This document shows, piece by piece, positions 24,979 through 34,323 of a stretch of DNA of 64,000 nucleotides (position 1 is its first letter; each line of letters opens with the position of its first letter). Location: positions 124,001 through 188,000 of the forward strand of contig JABCZN010000002.1 in assembly GCA_013289665.1 (NCBI GenBank), read 5' to 3'. A program made the position numbers and the translations under genes. The notes below the pieces were generated by a model. The model did no database searches and was not told the origin of the DNA. It was given only the letters and a program-made list of their open reading frames with translations. Source of the stretch: Acidobacteriota bacterium. GTDB lineage: Bacteria; Acidobacteriota; Terriglobia; Acidiferrales; UBA7541.

Positions 24979-26526
24979 TCACTCGGTTGCTTGCCTGGCC
25001 CGCTTCAGGCGCGCCCAGAGCCAATACACCGGCAACCCGAGCAGCACGATCACCATACCCATGCCGGCTGTCTGCGTTTCATAGAGCAGCAGCACGACCA
25101 TGATTCCGCCGGCTGCCACTATATACAATAGCGGCAGCACCGGATACCCGAACGCCTTGTACGGCCTCTCCGCATCCGGCCGGCGCACCCGCAGGACAAA
25201 AATCCCGGCAATCGTCAGCGCATAAAACAGAAGCGCCGCGAATACCACGTATTCGAGCAGGTTACTGTACAGGTTTCCGTAACTTCCGTCCGGCTTTCGC
25301 GTCCGCAACAGAATCAGGATCACAATCCAGGCGCCCTGGTAGGCCAGCGCCACTCCGGGAACTCCCTTTTCATTCAACTTGCCCGTCGCCCGGAAAAACA
25401 AGCCGTCCTTTGCCATCGCGTACGCCACGCGCGAACCGGCAAGTATCAGCCCGTTGTTGCAGCCAAACGTGGAGATAATGATCGCGATCGCCATCATCCA
25501 CGCGCCTTTGGCTCCAAACACCGCAGAAAGCGCCGCTGTGGCCACACGGTCATCCGGTGCATTCTGGATTTGCGCCAACGGCAGCGCGCACAAATACGCC
25601 AGATTCGCCAGGCAATATAGGGTGATGACGATAACCGTTCCGAAGGCCATCGAAAGCGCCACGTCCCGCTTCGGATTCTTCACTTCGGCCGCCGTAAATC
25701 CGATGTTGTTCCACGCGTCGGCCGAAAACAGCGAGCCCACCTGCGCCACAGCCAGCGCGATCAGCAGCCCATACCAGCCGCTTGCGGCCGTAAGTGTTCG
25801 CAATACGCCTCCCAGAAAGCCGACGCCCGGCTCAATCGTCTGCGCGCCGCGGATCGCCCACAGGTGAGAAAAGTTATCCGCAATCGCTAGAGCGTTCCGC
25901 GCCACAAACACGCAAATCAGAATCAGTCCCAACAGCGAAAGCATCTTTGCGGAAGTGAAAATGTTCTGAATCCACTTCCCGAGTTTTACGCCGCGCGTGT
26001 TCAGGTACGTGAGGAAAATGATCATCAATACGCCAACAAGCTGCTGAACGGAAAGGCTGATCGCGAATTTCGAGGAAAAATTAATCGGAGGAATGATCCA
26101 GGTCTTCGGAGAAATTGCGGGAAACAAAACACCCAGGTACCGCGCAAATCCAATCGCCACCGCCGCGATCGTTCCCGTCTGGATCACCAGGAACAGCGTC
26201 CAACCGTACAAGAATCCCCACATCGGCGAGAACGCCTCCCGCAGGTACACGTATTGCCCGCCGGCGTGCGGAAACATCGCCGCGAGTTCGCCATAGGAAA
26301 GCGCGGCCGCGATCGTCAGGCAGCCGCTCAAGATCCACGTCAGCAGCAGCCCGCCAGCAGATCCCGTCTGCCGCGCGATATCGGCGGCCACAATGAAAAT
26401 CCCCGAGCCGATCATCGAGCCGACGACAATCATCGTGGCATCGTAGAGTCCGATGGCCTTTACAAATTGGTGCTCGCCCTTGTCTGCGACCGTGCCCGTT
26501 GTTTTCGCGCTACTTGCGTCGGCCAT
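24979..26526 (-). CDS. APC-family amino acid permease
   Basis: A 515-residue permease, about twelve transmembrane helices, of the LAT/serine-threonine exchanger-like branch. MIVVGSMIGSGIFIVAADI is the first-helix motif, then ELAAMFPHAGGQYVYLREAF and NNIGFTAAEVKNPKRDVALS. It is clearly diverged from the permease downstream, so this is not a recent duplication. ATG 26526 has AGGAA upstream. It lies 12 bases after thiE and may be part of that operon. Confidence 0.93.
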   Translation of the reverse strand: MADASSAKTTGTVADKGEHQFVKAIGLYDATMIVVGSMIGSGIFIVAADIARQTGSAGGLLLTWILSGCLTIAAALSYGELAAMFPHAGGQYVYLREAFSPMWGFLYGWTLFLVIQTGTIAAVAIGFARYLGVLFPAISPKTWIIPPINFSSKFAISLSVQQLVGVLMIIFLTYLNTRGVKLGKWIQNIFTSAKMLSLLGLILICVFVARNALAIADNFSHLWAIRGAQTIEPGVGFLGGVLRTLTAASGWYGLLIALAVAQVGSLFSADAWNNIGFTAAEVKNPKRDVALSMAFGTVIVITLYCLANLAYLCALPLAQIQNAPDDRVATAALSAVFGAKGAWMMAIAIIISTFGCNNGLILAGSRVAYAMAKDGLFFRATGKLNEKGVPGVALAYQGAWIVILILLRTRKPDGSYGNLYSNLLEYVVFAALLFYALTIAGIFVLRVRRPDAERPYKAFGYPVLPLLYIVAAGGIMVVLLLYETQTAGMGMVIVLLGLPVYWLWARLKRARQATE

Positions 26527-26538
26527 GCGTTCGGTTCC

Positions 26539-27183
26539 TCAGTCTGAGGCCGCTGGCTTCACGGCATCCAGTCGTAGGATAAATTCGCGCGCTTTTGCAC
26601 CCGGGTCCCTGGCTTTCAAAATGTCGCCGATCACCGCCACCGAATCGGCTCCCGCCGCCAGCACATCCGCGGCGCGCTCCAGCGTGATCCCGCCAATCGC
26701 CACGATGGGCTTTATTGTGAGTGCCCGCACGCGATATAAGAACTCCGTGCCCACCACCGGATCAGGATTCGTCTTGCTGCTGGTCTGGAAAATAGGGCCC
26801 ACGGCAATATAATCCGCCGAACTGGCCGCCGCCTCCCGGATTTGTTCAAGGCTGTGGGTCGAAACGCCAACCCAGCGATCCGGACCGATCACCTTGCGCG
26901 CGTGCTCCACGTCCAGGTCGTACTGCCCGACGTGTACACCGTCAGCCCCCGCCAGATACGCCACGTCCGGCCGGTCGTTCACGATAAACGTGCACTTCGC
27001 TCGCCGTGCAGCCTCCGCAATCGCACGCGACTCTTTCCAAAGCTCCCGCGCCGGCGCGTTCTTAGCCCGGTATTGCAGCAGCTTCACCCCTGCTTCCATT
27101 AGTTTTTGAGCTGTTTCCCCGGCTGGCGCCGTCAACATTCCTGCGTCTAATATCACATACAGCCTGGGCAGGACAAGGCGCAT
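26539..27183 (-). CDS. thiE: Thiamine-phosphate synthase
   Basis: A 214-residue TIM-barrel enzyme joining HMP-PP and THZ-P to thiamine monophosphate. LLQYRAKNA is at about residues 35-43, FIVNDRPDVAYLAGADGVHV with GQYDL at about 65-90, and ADYIAVGPIFQTSSK and IVAIGGITLE complete the phosphate-binding loops. It starts six bases after the accC stop. No TPP riboswitch was seen ahead of it, nor any other thiamine gene in the window. Confidence 0.95.
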   Translation of the reverse strand: MRLVLPRLYVILDAGMLTAPAGETAQKLMEAGVKLLQYRAKNAPARELWKESRAIAEAARRAKCTFIVNDRPDVAYLAGADGVHVGQYDLDVEHARKVIGPDRWVGVSTHSLEQIREAAASSADYIAVGPIFQTSSKTNPDPVVGTEFLYRVRALTIKPIVAIGGITLERAADVLAAGADSVAVIGDILKARDPGAKAREFILRLDAVKPAASD

Positions 27184-27189
27184 CGAACG

Positions 27190-28539
27190 CTATTTTCCGT
27201 TGGCGTTCAGAAGCTTTTCGATGAAGTGGGTGTCGAACTTGCCCGCCTCAAAATCCGCGTCGGCCATAATCCGCCGTTGCAGCGGGATCGACGTCTTGAT
27301 GCCCTCGATCACAAACATTTCCAGCGCCCGCTTCATTCTTCCAATCGCTTCCGTGCGGTCGCGCCCCTTCACAATCAGCTTGGCCACCAGGGAATCATAG
27401 TACGGCGGGATCACCGCGCCTGAATAAGCCGCCGAATCGACGCGCACTCCTGTTCCTCCCGGCGCCTGGAATGTCGTAATCCGGCCCGCCGAGGGCACAA
27501 ACGTTTCCGGGTCCTCCGCATTGATCCGGCACTCGATCGAATGCCCCGTGAAATGCATCTCGCCCACCGCGTCTTCCATCTTTTCCCCAGCCGCGATGCG
27601 AATCTGCGATTTCACCAGGTCCACGCCGGTAACAAATTCCGTCACCGGATGCTCCACCTGAATCCGCGTGTTCATCTCGATAAAATAAAGCGAGCCGTCC
27701 GTGTCCATCAGAAATTCCACGGTGCCGGCGTTCGTGTATTCAATCGCTTCCAGGGCCTTCACCACCTTCGTACCCAGTTCCTTCCGCCGCTTCGCCTCGA
27801 TCACCGGCGAAGGGGATTCCTCCACCAGTTTCTGGTGCCGCCGTTGAATGGTGCATTCCCGCTCGCCCAGGTGAATCACTTTCCCGTGCTGATCGCCCAG
27901 CACCTGAATCTCGATGTGCCGCGGGTGCTCCAGGAACCTCTCCATGTAGACGTCGGGAGTCCCAAACGCCTGCTGCGCCTCGCTCCGGGCCGTCTGGTAG
28001 GCCGCGAGCAATTCTTCCTTGCTGCGAACCACGCGCATGCCCCGCCCGCCGCCGCCCGCCGCCGCCTTCAGAATCAGCGGAAACCCTACGCGCTCCGCTT
28101 CTTTCCCGAGCTGCTCCTCGCCTTCGACGACGCCGTCGCTTCCTGGTATGGTCGGCAGCCCGCGCGACTTCATCTCCCGCCGCGCGCGGTCCTTCTCCCC
28201 CATCATCTCGATCACTTCCGGCTTCGGCCCGATGAAAGTGATCTCCGACGCTTCGCAGACCTTGGCGAAGTTCGCGTTCTCGGAGAGGAATCCATACCCG
28301 GGGTGAATCGCATCCACGTTGGTGATCTCCGCCGCGCTGATCACCTGCGGAATATTCAGGTAGCTCTCGCTGCTTCGCGGCGGCCCGATGCACACCGCCT
28401 CGTCCGCAAACCGCACGTGCAGCGAGTTGCGGTCCGCCTCCGAATACACGGCCACTGTGGGAATTCCCAGTTCTTTGCAGGCGCAGATGACTCGCAGGGC
28501 GATTTCCCCGCGGTTGGCGACTAGAATTTTCTGGAACAT
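27190..28539 (-). CDS. accC: Acetyl-CoA carboxylase, biotin carboxylase subunit
   Basis: A 449-residue ATP-grasp enzyme that carboxylates biotin on AccB for malonyl-CoA synthesis. The start is [20 protein letters not shown]. The Gly-rich loop [14 protein letters not shown] is at about residue 160. The catalytic region is [18 protein letters not shown], and [12 protein letters not shown] lies beyond it. Length matches the family. It follows accB by 15 bases. The carboxyltransferase genes accA and accD are not in the window. Confidence 0.97.
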   Translation of the reverse strand: MFQKILVANRGEIALRVICACKELGIPTVAVYSEADRNSLHVRFADEAVCIGPPRSSESYLNIPQVISAAEITNVDAIHPGYGFLSENANFAKVCEASEITFIGPKPEVIEMMGEKDRARREMKSRGLPTIPGSDGVVEGEEQLGKEAERVGFPLILKAAAGGGGRGMRVVRSKEELLAAYQTARSEAQQAFGTPDVYMERFLEHPRHIEIQVLGDQHGKVIHLGERECTIQRRHQKLVEESPSPVIEAKRRKELGTKVVKALEAIEYTNAGTVEFLMDTDGSLYFIEMNTRIQVEHPVTEFVTGVDLVKSQIRIAAGEKMEDAVGEMHFTGHSIECRINAEDPETFVPSAGRITTFQAPGGTGVRVDSAAYSGAVIPPYYDSLVAKLIVKGRDRTEAIGRMKRALEMFVIEGIKTSIPLQRRIMADADFEAGKFDTHFIEKLLNANGK

Positions 28540-28554
28540 AGTCAGGCAGGCCGC

Positions 28555-29094
28555 TTACCGCTTGCGGCTTGGGCGAATCCCGAACAACGGCTGCCCGTAT
28601 TCCACGGGCTGGCCGTTCTCTGCAAATATCCGCAGCACTTCTCCGCTGATTTCAGACTCGATCTCATTCATCAACTTCATCGCTTCCACGATGCACAGCG
28701 TCTGCCCCTTATCCACGTGCGACCCGACCTTCACGAACGCTTCGGCTCCGGGGCTCGGAGAACCATAAAACGTTCCCACAATCGGCGAATTGATCAGGTG
28801 CAGGTCTTCTCCGCCGCGCACGTCCGCCGCGTGTGCGCGCTCTGCGCTGCTGGCTTCTGCGGCCGGCGCGCTGACCGCCGAGGGCACAATGATTTCCGCT
28901 GACGCGCGGGGCGCCGCCGCGACCACCACCTGGGCGCTGGGCTTCCTCAGACGAATCCGCAGATCGCCCCTTGAATATTCAAACTCCTCAAGGTTGTGCT
29001 CGCTCATGAAGCGCAGCAACTGTTCGATCTGCCCGATTTCGGGGTTCGCAAACGACGGGCTTTCACTCGCTTTCGCGGTCTTTTTCCGTTTCAT
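28555..29094 (-). CDS. accB: Biotin carboxyl carrier protein of acetyl-CoA carboxylase
   Basis: A 179-residue carrier. The N-terminal helix contains [20 protein letters not shown]. An Ala/Ser-rich flexible linker (about residues 55-95) follows. The C-terminal biotinyl domain has [20 protein letters not shown] and the biotin-lysine motif [13 protein letters not shown], with Lys the attachment site. It lies eight bases after the peptidase and 15 before accC, so the three are almost certainly cotranscribed. Confidence 0.96.
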   Translation of the reverse strand: MKRKKTAKASESPSFANPEIGQIEQLLRFMSEHNLEEFEYSRGDLRIRLRKPSAQVVVAAAPRASAEIIVPSAVSAPAAEASSAERAHAADVRGGEDLHLINSPIVGTFYGSPSPGAEAFVKVGSHVDKGQTLCIVEAMKLMNEIESEISGEVLRIFAENGQPVEYGQPLFGIRPSRKR

Positions 29095-29102
29095 GCCTGT
29101 TC

Positions 29103-30185
29103 TTAGAGTTCGATAAGATCCCGCTTCACGCGGGTCAACACTTCGTTTCGGCCTGCTTCCACCACAACGTCGTCCTCAATCCGGATCCCGCCGACGCCTT
29201 GCACATAAACCCCAGGTTCTATGGTAATCACATTTCCCGCTTCCAGGCGAACCGTCTGCCCGCGGGCTACCCGTGGTTCTTCGTGCACCTCCAGGCCCAA
29301 ACCGTGCCCGGTGCTGTGCACGAAATACTGCTCCAATCCATTTTTCTTAAGGACTTCCCGCGCGGCGGCATCCACTTCCCCGCAAGTTACCCCTGCCTGG
29401 ACGGCATTGACCGCGGCTTCCTGCGCTTCCTGAACCGACTGGTACCACTCCCGCACGCGCTTGCTGGCACGCCCCACATGCACGGTGCGCGTCATATCGC
29501 TGCAATAGTGGCCGAGTATAGCACCCAGGTCCAGCACCACCAACTCATTTTTCCTCAGCTTCTTAGCCGTCGGCCGCGCATGAGGGAGTGCGCCCCGCTC
29601 TCCCGACGCCACAATCGTTTCAAACGAAGCCCCGCTTGCCCCGCGCTTTTTCATCTGATACTCGATCTCCGCTGCGAGCTCGCTCTCCCGCACTCCCGGC
29701 TGAATCAGTTTCAGCACCCCTTCCAGGACTTCCCCGGCCAGAATGGCCGCCTTTCGCATTACCGCCAGTTCCTGGGCATCTTTTCGCATCCGCAGGCGCT
29801 CAACCAGTCCCGTGGCATCGATTCCCCGTGCCTTGCTTTCCAAGGCCTTCCGGAGGGTATTCCATTGATTAACCGTCAGTTGGTTCGCGTCGTAGCCAAC
29901 TCTTCCATAGCCTTTTTTTCGAAGAAACACTCCCATCGCCGGGAATAACCCGCCCTGTACGAGCTCGATTCTTACTCCTCTGGTTTCTTCCCCCGCCTGC
30001 ACGGTAAATCGCCCGTCGGTCAGCAGCGTCGTGCCGTTCGCCGATATCACCAAGGCCCCGGACTCCCCGGTAAATCCGGTCAGGTAGTACCAGCTCGCCG
30101 GATGGGTCACCACCAGGCAGTCCAGCTTCCTGCCAGCCAATTCCGCCAGCAGGGCTTTCAGTCTTTTCGCGTGTTGTGTGCCCAT
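29103..30185 (-). CDS. pepP: M24 Xaa-Pro aminopeptidase
   Basis: A 360-residue pita-bread metallopeptidase that removes an N-terminal residue ahead of proline. The N-terminal creatinase-like domain (residues 1-130) begins [20 protein letters not shown]. The catalytic domain has both metal Asps (VVLDLGA and CSDMTRT), a His in [15 protein letters not shown], and Glu in ITIEPGVYV and [11 protein letters not shown]. The pepP-accB-accC linkage is common in bacteria. The start is odd: the U-tract of an intrinsic terminator ends directly at ATG 30185, leaving no ribosome site. The gene symbol is by family; ypdF-like naming is equally possible. Confidence 0.9.
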   Translation of the reverse strand: MGTQHAKRLKALLAELAGRKLDCLVVTHPASWYYLTGFTGESGALVISANGTTLLTDGRFTVQAGEETRGVRIELVQGGLFPAMGVFLRKKGYGRVGYDANQLTVNQWNTLRKALESKARGIDATGLVERLRMRKDAQELAVMRKAAILAGEVLEGVLKLIQPGVRESELAAEIEYQMKKRGASGASFETIVASGERGALPHARPTAKKLRKNELVVLDLGAILGHYCSDMTRTVHVGRASKRVREWYQSVQEAQEAAVNAVQAGVTCGEVDAAAREVLKKNGLEQYFVHSTGHGLGLEVHEEPRVARGQTVRLEAGNVITIEPGVYVQGVGGIRIEDDVVVEAGRNEVLTRVKRDLIEL

Positions 30186-30218
30186 AAAAAAATCGAGGAG
30201 ACTTGCGCCTCCTCGATT
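30186..30218 (-). terminator. Intrinsic terminator after pilQ
   Basis: On the minus strand a perfect ten-pair stem (arms 30218-30209 and 30200-30191) with an eight-base loop is followed by seven U residues ending at 30186. It lies about 50 bases after the pilQ stop and abuts the peptidase start codon. The 5' arm itself contains a GAGGAG ribosome-site-like sequence. Confidence 0.85.
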
Positions 30219-30267
30219 TCAGTTTACCCGATTTTTTCCCGCGGCGCTGAGCGCCCGGATTAATTCA

Positions 30268-32295
30268 TCATCCGGGAATGATCCGCGGGGTGATGAAGAA
30301 CAGCAACTCCTGAGATTGCACGGAAACGTTGGTCCGCCGGAAGAGATACCCGATCAGCGGCAGGCTGCCCACAATCGGCACCTCCGTGATGTTGGTCTGC
30401 TGTTGCGTGACGATGATGCCGCCAATGACCACCGTGCCGCCATCGGCAACCGTCACTTTCGTCTGCGCCGCTTGCGTATCCAGCGCCGGGATGCCCTGGA
30501 CGCGCGGAATACCGTTGTCGATCTGCGTATTTTCCACCAGCACGTCCATGAACACCGTGCCTTCGGCGGTAATTTGCGGAGTCACTTCCAGTTGCAACAC
30601 GGCGTCAATGTACTGCACTGAAATCGTGTTGTTGATGACCGTCTGGATCGGAATCTTCGTACCTTGCTTCACGATCGCTTTTTCGTTGTTCTGTGTGATT
30701 ACCTTCGGCTTCGAGAGCAGTTTGCCGACGCCCTTCGACTCCGCCGCGGTGATGAACAGGTCAACGGCGAAGTTCGGCGAACGGTGCCCGAAGTAGAAGC
30801 CGCTTGTCGGCACGCCCGCGCCCAGGTTCACGTTCAACGGCAATCCAGGGGTGGTGCTGCTGCCCGACCCGGAAGCTGGTATTCCAACCAGGGGAGGTTG
30901 CGGAATTCCGGTAACTGACACCGGGCTCACCCCGACGCTTGCGGGTCCGCCAAAGATCGAACGGCCGCCCGTCGTGGTCCCGGCAAAACCCCACTGCACG
31001 CCAATGTCTTGTGCGAAGGTTCTCGATGCGCTAACCACGCGCGCTTCGATTTCCACCTGTTGCGACTTCCGGTCCAGTTGCCGGATCAGGTTGTCGATCG
31101 TCGGAATCACCGAGGGAATGTCGCGGATAATCAGCTGGTTCGAGCGGTCATCCGAGAGAATGTCGCCGCGGGCCGACAGGAACTTTTTCAGCGTGTCCTT
31201 CATCGTCGTTGCTTTCGCGTAGCTCAGTACCCGCGTAACGGTCACTGGCGCCACTGCTTCGGCTTGCGCTTTTTCGAGGTCGCGTTGCCCCTCCGCTTCC
31301 TTCTTCAGTGTCTCGCGGGTGGCCACGCGCAGCACATTGCCCGTCAATTGCTTGTCCAGGCCGTTGTTCTGCAGCACGATGTCCAGCGCCTGATCCCACG
31401 GCACTTCATCGAGCACGATCGTCAATGTGCCCTTCACGTTGGGATCCAGCACCACGTTTAATCCGCTGATTTCGTGAATCAGCCGGAAGAAGTCCTTTAG
31501 GTCCACGTCTTTCAGGTTTACTGAAATCGGCTCGCCCGTATAGTGCCCGGCTTGCGGGGCGTTTCCCCCGTTAGAGGCTTGCTGGGTTGCGACCGTCGCC
31601 GCGGCCGTAGTCGCCAGCTGCGCCGCCTGTTCTGACGCCTGCTGCGCTCCGCCATCCGGGCGCGCCGGTGCACTCTTCTCGTGCAAGGAGGCAAGAACCA
31701 CTGCCGGCTGGGTCAGTTCATTTGGCAACGAAAACCGCGGCGCGGATGGGTTAGACCGATTGTTCCGCTCTAGATTCGTCTTGGGTGCCTTGGCCGCGTA
31801 CTCGATCGACTTTTTTGTGGATTCCGCAGAAGTCGATCTTACCGGCGCACCTTGAACGCTATCCGGCGTCACCTGCATCTGGAAGTACACCACCACCGCA
31901 TCGCCTTCATGGGTGATCTGGTAAGGGGTCTCTCCCGTCAGGTCCACCACCACGCGCGCAATGTCCGGACGGAACTGCCCGATCCGCACGCCGCGCACCG
32001 GCGCCGACACGCCCGGAATCACGGTCCTTTGCACTCCGAGCCGTGCCCCGTTGAAATCCAGCACCAGGCGTTCCGGGTTCTGCATACGGGAGGTATGGAG
32101 TTCGAGCCGGGCTGCTCCTTCGACTCGAATTGCCGCCCGCTGCGGCTCCTGCGTAATCGCCACGCTCGAAATTACCGCGGCGGTCGATGTCGCGCCAGCG
32201 GGCTCCTGACCGCGAACGCTCGCCAGGCTTCCGCCCAGCACCGCGCTCGCTACTATCAGGCAGCCACACCGGAAGGCCGGCCAGTTCGTCTTCAT
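30268..32295 (-). CDS. pilQ: Type IV pilus secretin PilQ
   Basis: A 675-residue outer-membrane secretin. After the signal peptide an AMIN domain (about residues 45-155, IRVEGAARLELHTSRMQNPE) binds peptidoglycan. A low-complexity linker follows, then the STN/N0 domain (VNLKDVDLKDFFRLIHEISG at about 265-285) and N1 (about 335-410). The secretin domain runs from about 430 to the end, with IPIVGSLPLIGYLFRRT-type sequence and LLFFITPRII. It forms the channel through which the pilus passes. Its ATG overlaps the pilP stop by four bases. A terminator follows. Confidence 0.96.
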   Translation of the reverse strand: MKTNWPAFRCGCLIVASAVLGGSLASVRGQEPAGATSTAAVISSVAITQEPQRAAIRVEGAARLELHTSRMQNPERLVLDFNGARLGVQRTVIPGVSAPVRGVRIGQFRPDIARVVVDLTGETPYQITHEGDAVVVYFQMQVTPDSVQGAPVRSTSAESTKKSIEYAAKAPKTNLERNNRSNPSAPRFSLPNELTQPAVVLASLHEKSAPARPDGGAQQASEQAAQLATTAAATVATQQASNGGNAPQAGHYTGEPISVNLKDVDLKDFFRLIHEISGLNVVLDPNVKGTLTIVLDEVPWDQALDIVLQNNGLDKQLTGNVLRVATRETLKKEAEGQRDLEKAQAEAVAPVTVTRVLSYAKATTMKDTLKKFLSARGDILSDDRSNQLIIRDIPSVIPTIDNLIRQLDRKSQQVEIEARVVSASRTFAQDIGVQWGFAGTTTGGRSIFGGPASVGVSPVSVTGIPQPPLVGIPASGSGSSTTPGLPLNVNLGAGVPTSGFYFGHRSPNFAVDLFITAAESKGVGKLLSKPKVITQNNEKAIVKQGTKIPIQTVINNTISVQYIDAVLQLEVTPQITAEGTVFMDVLVENTQIDNGIPRVQGIPALDTQAAQTKVTVADGGTVVIGGIIVTQQQTNITEVPIVGSLPLIGYLFRRTNVSVQSQELLFFITPRIIPG

Positions 32296-33011
32296 TGCTG
32301 TTCTCCTGCACTGGAGTAAATTCTCTTGTTGACTTGACGTTCCACTGGTTTTCCGAACGCATCTTTCCCGATTTCGTGGAACGACACGCCGTCCATTGCA
32401 ATCTTTTCCACTCGCCCGTCGTACAACTGATCCCCTTCGCGCAGGAAATAGGTCCGCGCTTGCGGATTCGTTACCACCGCGATCATCCCGTTTGGTGCCC
32501 GCACAATTCCATCCAGGCGCAGCGTTCCCACCTGCAATCCTGCCTTGCCTGGCGGCAGATTGGCTCCGGCCCGAGCCGCTGCCTCCTGCCTGCTGGTCAG
32601 CGATTCGAATGGGTCGCGCCGTGAAATTTTTGCTTCAGTCGTCTCCCCCGAGGTTCCTGCGGGAGCCGTGCTCGAGGCCTTCCGTACCGCCGGTTTTCTT
32701 ACGGGTTTCGCAGGCGCTGGGGCCGCCTTCGGAACCGTTGCTGCCTTGGCGGGGGCTTTTGGCGCCCCTGCTTTTGGCGTGGTAGCTTGTGCCGCCGGCT
32801 TCCCCGCCGTCTTTACAGGGGCGGCAGGCGTCGCGGCAGGTTTCGTGGCCGGCTTTGCGGCAGGCGCTGGCGCTTGTGCCGCCGGTTTCGCCGTTGTTTT
32901 CGGAGGCGCAGCGGGCGGCGTCTGGGCATGCAAACTGCTCCCGGCCGTTGCCAGCAAAATCCCCGTCATCACTGTTATGGCTAGACGCATGGCTCGCTCA
33001 TCCCTGCTCAC
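32292..33011 (-). CDS. pilP: Type IV pilus assembly protein PilP
   Basis: A 239-residue protein: signal sequence (RLAITVMTGILLATAGSSLH), a very long Ala/Pro/Lys linker (about residues 35-135), then a C-terminal beta domain (about 140-239) typical of PilP, with RRDPFESL, LRLDGIVRAPNGMIAVV and YFLREGDQLYDGRV. It connects the PilMNO platform to PilQ. The GTG at 33011 overlaps the pilO stop (GTGA). An ATG seven codons later (32990) is the alternative start and gives a cleaner signal peptide. The linker is unusually long and Ala-rich for the family. Confidence 0.88.
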   Translation of the reverse strand: MSRDERAMRLAITVMTGILLATAGSSLHAQTPPAAPPKTTAKPAAQAPAPAAKPATKPAATPAAPVKTAGKPAAQATTPKAGAPKAPAKAATVPKAAPAPAKPVRKPAVRKASSTAPAGTSGETTEAKISRRDPFESLTSRQEAAARAGANLPPGKAGLQVGTLRLDGIVRAPNGMIAVVTNPQARTYFLREGDQLYDGRVEKIAMDGVSFHEIGKDAFGKPVERQVNKRIYSSAGEQQ

Positions 33012-33658
33012 GGTTTTTTCACCGGCTGAACTGCACCCTTGGCCCCACCTGCTGGCGTTAAATCAGCTGGCTTCGTGAAGAATGTCGTGACTGTAAAAAC
33101 TCCGGTTACCGTCGTCCCCGGGCGGATCGGATACTTTGTCGATTTCGATCCCGATAGCCCAGGATCGTCAAACTGCAAATCCCCGACGTTGATGATGCGC
33201 GACAACCGGCTCAACCTCGAGAAGAAATCCAGCATGTTGAAATACGGCCCGTCCGCTTGCACTTCAAACGGCATCTCGTAGTGGTACTCCTTCGGCACGA
33301 TATTCTGCGACGTCAGTTTCCTCAACTGCACGTTCGATGAAGCCGCTGCACCCTGCACCTGGCGGATAAACTCATCCACTTCCTTCTCTTCCGGCACGAT
33401 CGTCTTCAGCGTGTCCAGTTGCTTGTTCAGCGCATCCATCTGCTGCTTCAGCTCTCCGTACCGTTGTTTGTAAACCTGCAGTTGGGTCACTTCCTGATTC
33501 AATTTCGTGCGCGTCTGCACCGCCGTGTCAGCATCGGCGCGCACCTGCGCGACCGGTGAACCCGGCATATAAAGTCCCGCCAGAAGCAGGATCATAGCGA
33601 TCGCCAAAGCCAGCAGGCCCTGCATGATTACGGACATGTCTCTGAAAGGATTGGCCAT
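33008..33658 (-). CDS. pilO: Type IV pilus assembly protein PilO
   Basis: A 216-residue bitopic protein: short cytoplasmic N-terminus, transmembrane helix (about residues 12-30, GLLALAIAMILLLAGLYM), periplasmic coiled coil (about 45-100) and a ferredoxin-like C-terminal domain (VQADGPYFNMLDFFSRLSRL, IINVGDLQFD). It pairs with PilN in the inner-membrane alignment complex. The stop overlaps the pilP start and the gene follows pilN by nine bases. Confidence 0.93.
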   Translation of the reverse strand: MANPFRDMSVIMQGLLALAIAMILLLAGLYMPGSPVAQVRADADTAVQTRTKLNQEVTQLQVYKQRYGELKQQMDALNKQLDTLKTIVPEEKEVDEFIRQVQGAAASSNVQLRKLTSQNIVPKEYHYEMPFEVQADGPYFNMLDFFSRLSRLSRIINVGDLQFDDPGLSGSKSTKYPIRPGTTVTGVFTVTTFFTKPADLTPAGGAKGAVQPVKKP

Positions 33659-33667
33659 GGTATCCCC

Positions 33668-34321
33668 CTATCCTTTCTTCGCCGGCGCGTTTGCTGTCGG
33701 ACCTGCGCCACCTGGCGTGCTTGCGGGTTTAGCCGCCGGGGTCGCCCCTGGCGGTCCATTCGGCGCGATTTCCGCATTGATCGAAAACAGGTAGGTCTGC
33801 ACGTTCTGGTTCTTGTCGTCCTGCTTGGCGTCCTTAATCTCGACCTTCTGGAAATATCCGGAACGCTTCAGCGCGGTGATGAAGTTGGCCACGGAATTCA
33901 GCGAAGCCGCCGCGCCATCCATCGTCAGGGTCGTGCCCTTCTTTGACAACGACATCAGCCACAAGTTCTCGGCCCGGGAAACCGTGTTCGCAACCTGGTC
34001 AAGAAGTTCCTGGGCCCCAGTGCGGTCCCGCTGCAGTTGTTCAATCGTTCCCACCCGCTGCTGCAGAACGATTTTTTGCTTCTCAAACGCTTCCACCTGA
34101 TTTTTAATCTGTTCCAGATCCGTTTTCTGCGCCTGCAATTGCTGGATGCGCTTGTTCTCATCATTCAACTGCGTCTGCCAGGAATGATAGAAGTAGAAGA
34201 GGAAGAGTCCGCCGAGCAGCACGCCTGCTCCGATAAACACGAGCGGCAGCGCCGCCCCGGTGTCCACCGGCCGCCGTGATGCCTTCGGCCTCGTTTGTCC
34301 AAGTAAGTTTATGCGGATCAT
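33668..34321 (-). CDS. pilN: Type IV pilus assembly protein PilN
   Basis: A 217-residue bitopic protein. The N-terminal MIRINLLGQTRPKASRRP is the conserved PilN peptide that docks in the PilM groove. A transmembrane helix (about residues 27-47), a coiled coil (about 50-105) and the PilN fold (LWLMSLSKKGTTLTMDGAAA) follow. The C-terminal 30 residues are Pro/Ala-rich. It starts two bases after the pilM stop. Confidence 0.94.
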   Translation of the reverse strand: MIRINLLGQTRPKASRRPVDTGAALPLVFIGAGVLLGGLFLFYFYHSWQTQLNDENKRIQQLQAQKTDLEQIKNQVEAFEKQKIVLQQRVGTIEQLQRDRTGAQELLDQVANTVSRAENLWLMSLSKKGTTLTMDGAAASLNSVANFITALKRSGYFQKVEIKDAKQDDKNQNVQTYLFSINAEIAPNGPPGATPAAKPASTPGGAGPTANAPAKKG

Positions 34322-34323
34322 GG

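Noticed and set aside
27184..27189. TPP riboswitch ahead of thiE
   Set aside because: Only six bases separate thiE from accC, so there is no room for one, and none was seen further upstream.
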